Assembly (NCBI GenBank): GCA_947177185.1
Contig: CAMWTJ010000018.1
Coordinates: forward strand, 1 to 35,220
From: an uncultured Porphyromonadaceae bacterium
GTDB lineage: Bacteria > Bacteroidota > Bacteroidia > Bacteroidales > Muribaculaceae
DNA: 35,220 nt
Direction of reading: 5' to 3'
A model generated the notes under the pieces. That model worked only from the letters and a program-made list of their open reading frames with translations, ran no database searches and was not told where the DNA came from. A program made the position numbers and the translations under genes. Positions 33,118 through 35,220 of the stretch are shown one piece after another (the stretch's first letter is position 1; every line of letters starts with the position of its first letter).

Positions 33118-34488
33118 ATGAATCCGTTTCGCCACATCACAGCAGCCGCGTTCGGTGCGGCTTATGTCGCGGCGGCTCTCGCAGGATGCGGAGGCGCCGC
33201 GACCGTTGAAAAGACGCCGGACACGCTGCGCGTGGCCACGCTGTACAGTCCCACCACCTATTTTATATACCGCGACGAGCCCATGGGCTACGACTACTCC
33301 CTCGTGAGCGACTATGCCGAGGCCAAAGGGCTCGTGCTCGACCTGCGGGTGGCGCGCAGCCTCGGTGAGGCTGTGGCCATGCTCGACAGCGGCACCGTCG
33401 ACCTTCTGGCGTGCGGCGTGCCCGTAACCTCGCAATACAAGGGTCGCGTGCTGGCTTGCGGCCCCGAACTGCTCACCAACCAGGTGCTGGTGCAGCCCAA
33501 GGTAAAAGGCAAGCCCGAAATCACGGATGTGACGCAGCTGCCCGGCAAGGACGTGTACGTGGAGCAAGGCTCCAAATACGAGCAGCGCATGCGCCACCTC
33601 AACGACGAGCTCGGCGGCGGCATAGGCATACACGCCGTGGAGTCGGACTCGCTCATTGACGAAGACCTGCTGCAGATGGTGAGCGACGGCAAGATTCCGC
33701 TCACGGTGGTGAGCCGCGACATAGCCCGCCTCAACGCCACCTACTATCCCGACCTCGACGTGAGCCTCGACGTGAGCTTTCCGCAGCGCTCGGCATGGGG
33801 CGTGGCGCCCGGAAGCACGGCACTCGCCGACAGCATCGACGCATGGATGGCCACCGCCGCAGCGCAGCGCGACAACGCCGACCTGCTCAAGCGCTATTTC
33901 GAGATGAGCAAAGGACGCGTGTTCACACGCTTCGATTTCTCGAAGGGCTACATCAGCAACTACGACCGGCTGTTCAAGACCTACGCCGAGCGCATCGGCT
34001 GGGACTGGCGCCTGCTCGCAGCCCAGGGCTGGGCCGAAAGTCGCTTCCGGCCCACGGCGCGCTCGTGGGTGGGCGCGCGCGGCCTCATGCAGATTATGCC
34101 GCGCACCGCACGCGGCTACAAGACTCCCGTGTCGGCCCTCAACAATCCCGAAACAAGCATACGCGTGGCCACACAGCTGCTCAACGATCTCAACCGACAG
34201 CTTCAGAAATACGTGCCCAACGACCGCGAACGCATAAAATTCGTCATTGGAAGCTACAATGTGGGCATAGCCCATGTGCTCGACGCCATGAGGCTCTGCG
34301 AGAAATACGGCATGGACCCGGCCGTATGGGACGACAACGTGGAGCGCGCGCTGCTCATGAAATCGAAGCCCGAGTACTACAACGACCCCGTGGTGCGCTA
34401 CGGCTACTGCCGAGGCTCCGAGCCCGTGGCCTACGTGCGCGACATCATGGCCTTCTACGACACCGCGCGGCGCGAAATCCAGGCCTGA
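33118..34488 (+). CDS. mltF: membrane-bound lytic murein transglycosylase F-like lipoprotein
   Basis: I choose ATG 33118 (MNPFRHITAAAFGAAYVAAALAGC), which gives a lipoprotein signal ending LAGC and 456 aa. The first half (about 35-270) is a periplasmic solute-binding-like domain (SBP_bac_3: LRVATLYSPTTYF, GYDYSLVSDYAEAKGL). The second half is an SLT lysozyme-like domain with catalytic Glu307 in GWAESRFRPTARS, followed by GLMQIMP and the SYNVGIAHV motif. It cleaves glycan strands of peptidoglycan to 1,6-anhydro ends from the outer-membrane inner leaflet. No acidic export signal follows the Cys, which fits a periplasmic location. Domain order and length match MltF. Confidence 0.92.
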   Translation: MNPFRHITAAAFGAAYVAAALAGCGGAATVEKTPDTLRVATLYSPTTYFIYRDEPMGYDYSLVSDYAEAKGLVLDLRVARSLGEAVAMLDSGTVDLLACGVPVTSQYKGRVLACGPELLTNQVLVQPKVKGKPEITDVTQLPGKDVYVEQGSKYEQRMRHLNDELGGGIGIHAVESDSLIDEDLLQMVSDGKIPLTVVSRDIARLNATYYPDLDVSLDVSFPQRSAWGVAPGSTALADSIDAWMATAAAQRDNADLLKRYFEMSKGRVFTRFDFSKGYISNYDRLFKTYAERIGWDWRLLAAQGWAESRFRPTARSWVGARGLMQIMPRTARGYKTPVSALNNPETSIRVATQLLNDLNRQLQKYVPNDRERIKFVIGSYNVGIAHVLDAMRLCEKYGMDPAVWDDNVERALLMKSKPEYYNDPVVRYGYCRGSEPVAYVRDIMAFYDTARREIQA

Positions 34489-34568
34489 GCACTCCGCGGC
34501 AGGACATTTCAAACAACTTTCCGGAAAAATCAACCACTAAAAATCTGCCTTCGCATCACGATTTTTTG

Positions 34569-34576
34569 TACTTTTG
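34569..34576 (+). promoter_or_regulatory. -7 box of DUF3332 gene
   Basis: TACTTTTG matches TAnnTTTG and lies 44 nt before the ATG. The -33 region is not well conserved. The 132-bp gap after mltF holds no clear terminator hairpin. Confidence 0.5.
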
Positions 34577-34620
34577 CAATAACCATACACCTCAAACACC
34601 AAATTCAACACCGTTTATTT

Positions 34621-35169
34621 ATGAAGAAGACCTATTTGAGCGTGGCCGTAGTGTGCCTCCTGAGCGTTTCGCTTCTCGGCAGTTCCTGCATCGGCAGCTT
34701 CCAGCTCACCAACAAGCTCCTTTCGTGGAACCGCCAAATCGGCAACAAGTTTCTGAACGAACTCGTATTCTTTGCTTTCTGGGTGCTTCCCGTCTATGAA
34801 GTAAGCGCGCTGGCCGACGTGCTCGTGCTCAACAGCATCGAGTTCTGGAGCGGCACCAACCCCGTGGCGTCGGGCACCAAAGTGATTCAGGGCAACGACG
34901 GACGCTACCTCGTGGACTGCGACGGCAAGGGCTACACCATCACCTCCGAAACAGACGGCAGCGTGGTGCGCCTCGATTTCGATGCCGCCGAGCAGACATG
35001 GAGCGTGAACACAGGCGGCGAGAAGCACGCCTTCCTCACCTTCGTCGACGACACACACGTGGCCCTTCCCACTGCCGACGGCTCCATGCACACTGTGGAA
35101 CTCTCGCAGCAGGGCCTCTACGCCTATCAGCAGATGACCGGCGGCGCAGCCTTCGCTCTCGCCCGCTAA
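34621..35169 (+). CDS. DUF3332 family lipoprotein
   Basis: This 182-residue protein starts with a lipoprotein signal (MKKTYLSVAVVCLLSVSLLGSSC, Cys23). The conserved DUF3332 core follows: CIGSFQLTNKLLSWNRQIGN, KFLNELVFFAFWVLPVYEVSALADVLVLNSIEFWSG, including a hydrophobic stretch near residues 47-72. The last 100 residues are beta-rich (GRYLVDCDGKGYTITSETDG). The family is widespread in Bacteroidetes and some Proteobacteria and has no established function. No acidic surface signal follows the Cys. The 51 bp after the stop show no hairpin or gene start. Confidence 0.88.
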   Translation: MKKTYLSVAVVCLLSVSLLGSSCIGSFQLTNKLLSWNRQIGNKFLNELVFFAFWVLPVYEVSALADVLVLNSIEFWSGTNPVASGTKVIQGNDGRYLVDCDGKGYTITSETDGSVVRLDFDAAEQTWSVNTGGEKHAFLTFVDDTHVALPTADGSMHTVELSQQGLYAYQQMTGGAAFALAR

Positions 35170-35220
35170 GAGCCCGTTCCCCAATTTTTGTTAAACCGTG
35201 GGTCGTGTATTTCGAGATGG

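Noticed and set aside
32449-34533. Antisense frame of about 690 codons opposite the CPA2 and mltF genes
   Set aside because: It spans two clearly real genes on the other strand and has no recognisable domain; it is a codon-bias shadow.

Overview
The window looks like chromosomal DNA of a gut Bacteroidales, most likely a GC-rich Muribaculaceae-type genome. The reasons are Bacteroidetes-type promoters (TAnnTTTG -7 boxes at eight or more starts), almost no Shine-Dalgarno sequences, a BACON-domain GH5 lipoprotein, a Bacteroidetes-style tricorn protease, a DUF3332 lipoprotein and many SPII lipoproteins. The assignment is inferred from gene content, because no rRNA is present. I saw no tRNA, rRNA, IS element, integrase or CRISPR array.

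Layout. (1) 1-1291, minus strand: an AT-richer accessory pair, a Sel1-repeat protein cut by the window edge and a 330-aa protein of unknown function. (2) 1489-3574: groES-groEL behind a near-consensus sigma-54 promoter, ending in a strong terminator. (3) 3589-8181, minus: one AT-richer gene for a 1530-aa protein with a TIR/DUF4062-like N-terminus, a P-loop STAND-type NTPase and a helical C-terminal region of more than 1100 aa. This is the architecture of Avs-like anti-phage NTPases and is the best candidate here for an undescribed system. (4) 8268-12836, minus: a run of DEDD exonuclease, small membrane protein, phosphoglycerate mutase GpmI, hairpin, lipoprotein and PagL-like lipid A deacylase. 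(5) 12837-13419: an intergenic region with a decayed coding remnant, a promoter, a candidate 23-codon leader ORF and a hairpin, leading into a CbbX-like AAA+ ATPase and a 126-aa partner. (6) 14806-20325, minus: a giant alpha-2-macroglobulin without a thioester motif. (7) 20403-35169, plus: compact housekeeping and envelope operons, namely PASTA protein-RluD, acyltransferase-metallophosphoesterase, a tandem GH5 pair, tricorn protease-CPA2 antiporter-MltF, and a DUF3332 lipoprotein.

How the genes fit together. Most of the window deals with the cell envelope: lipid A trimming, phospholipid acylation, murein lysis, a protease-trap macroglobulin, surface and periplasmic glucanases and ion homeostasis. 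Core genes (groESL, gpmI, rluD) are interleaved. The stress chaperonin operon sits between two compositionally distinct accessory blocks. Several promoters place the -7 box only 4-6 nt before the start codon, which suggests leaderless mRNAs.
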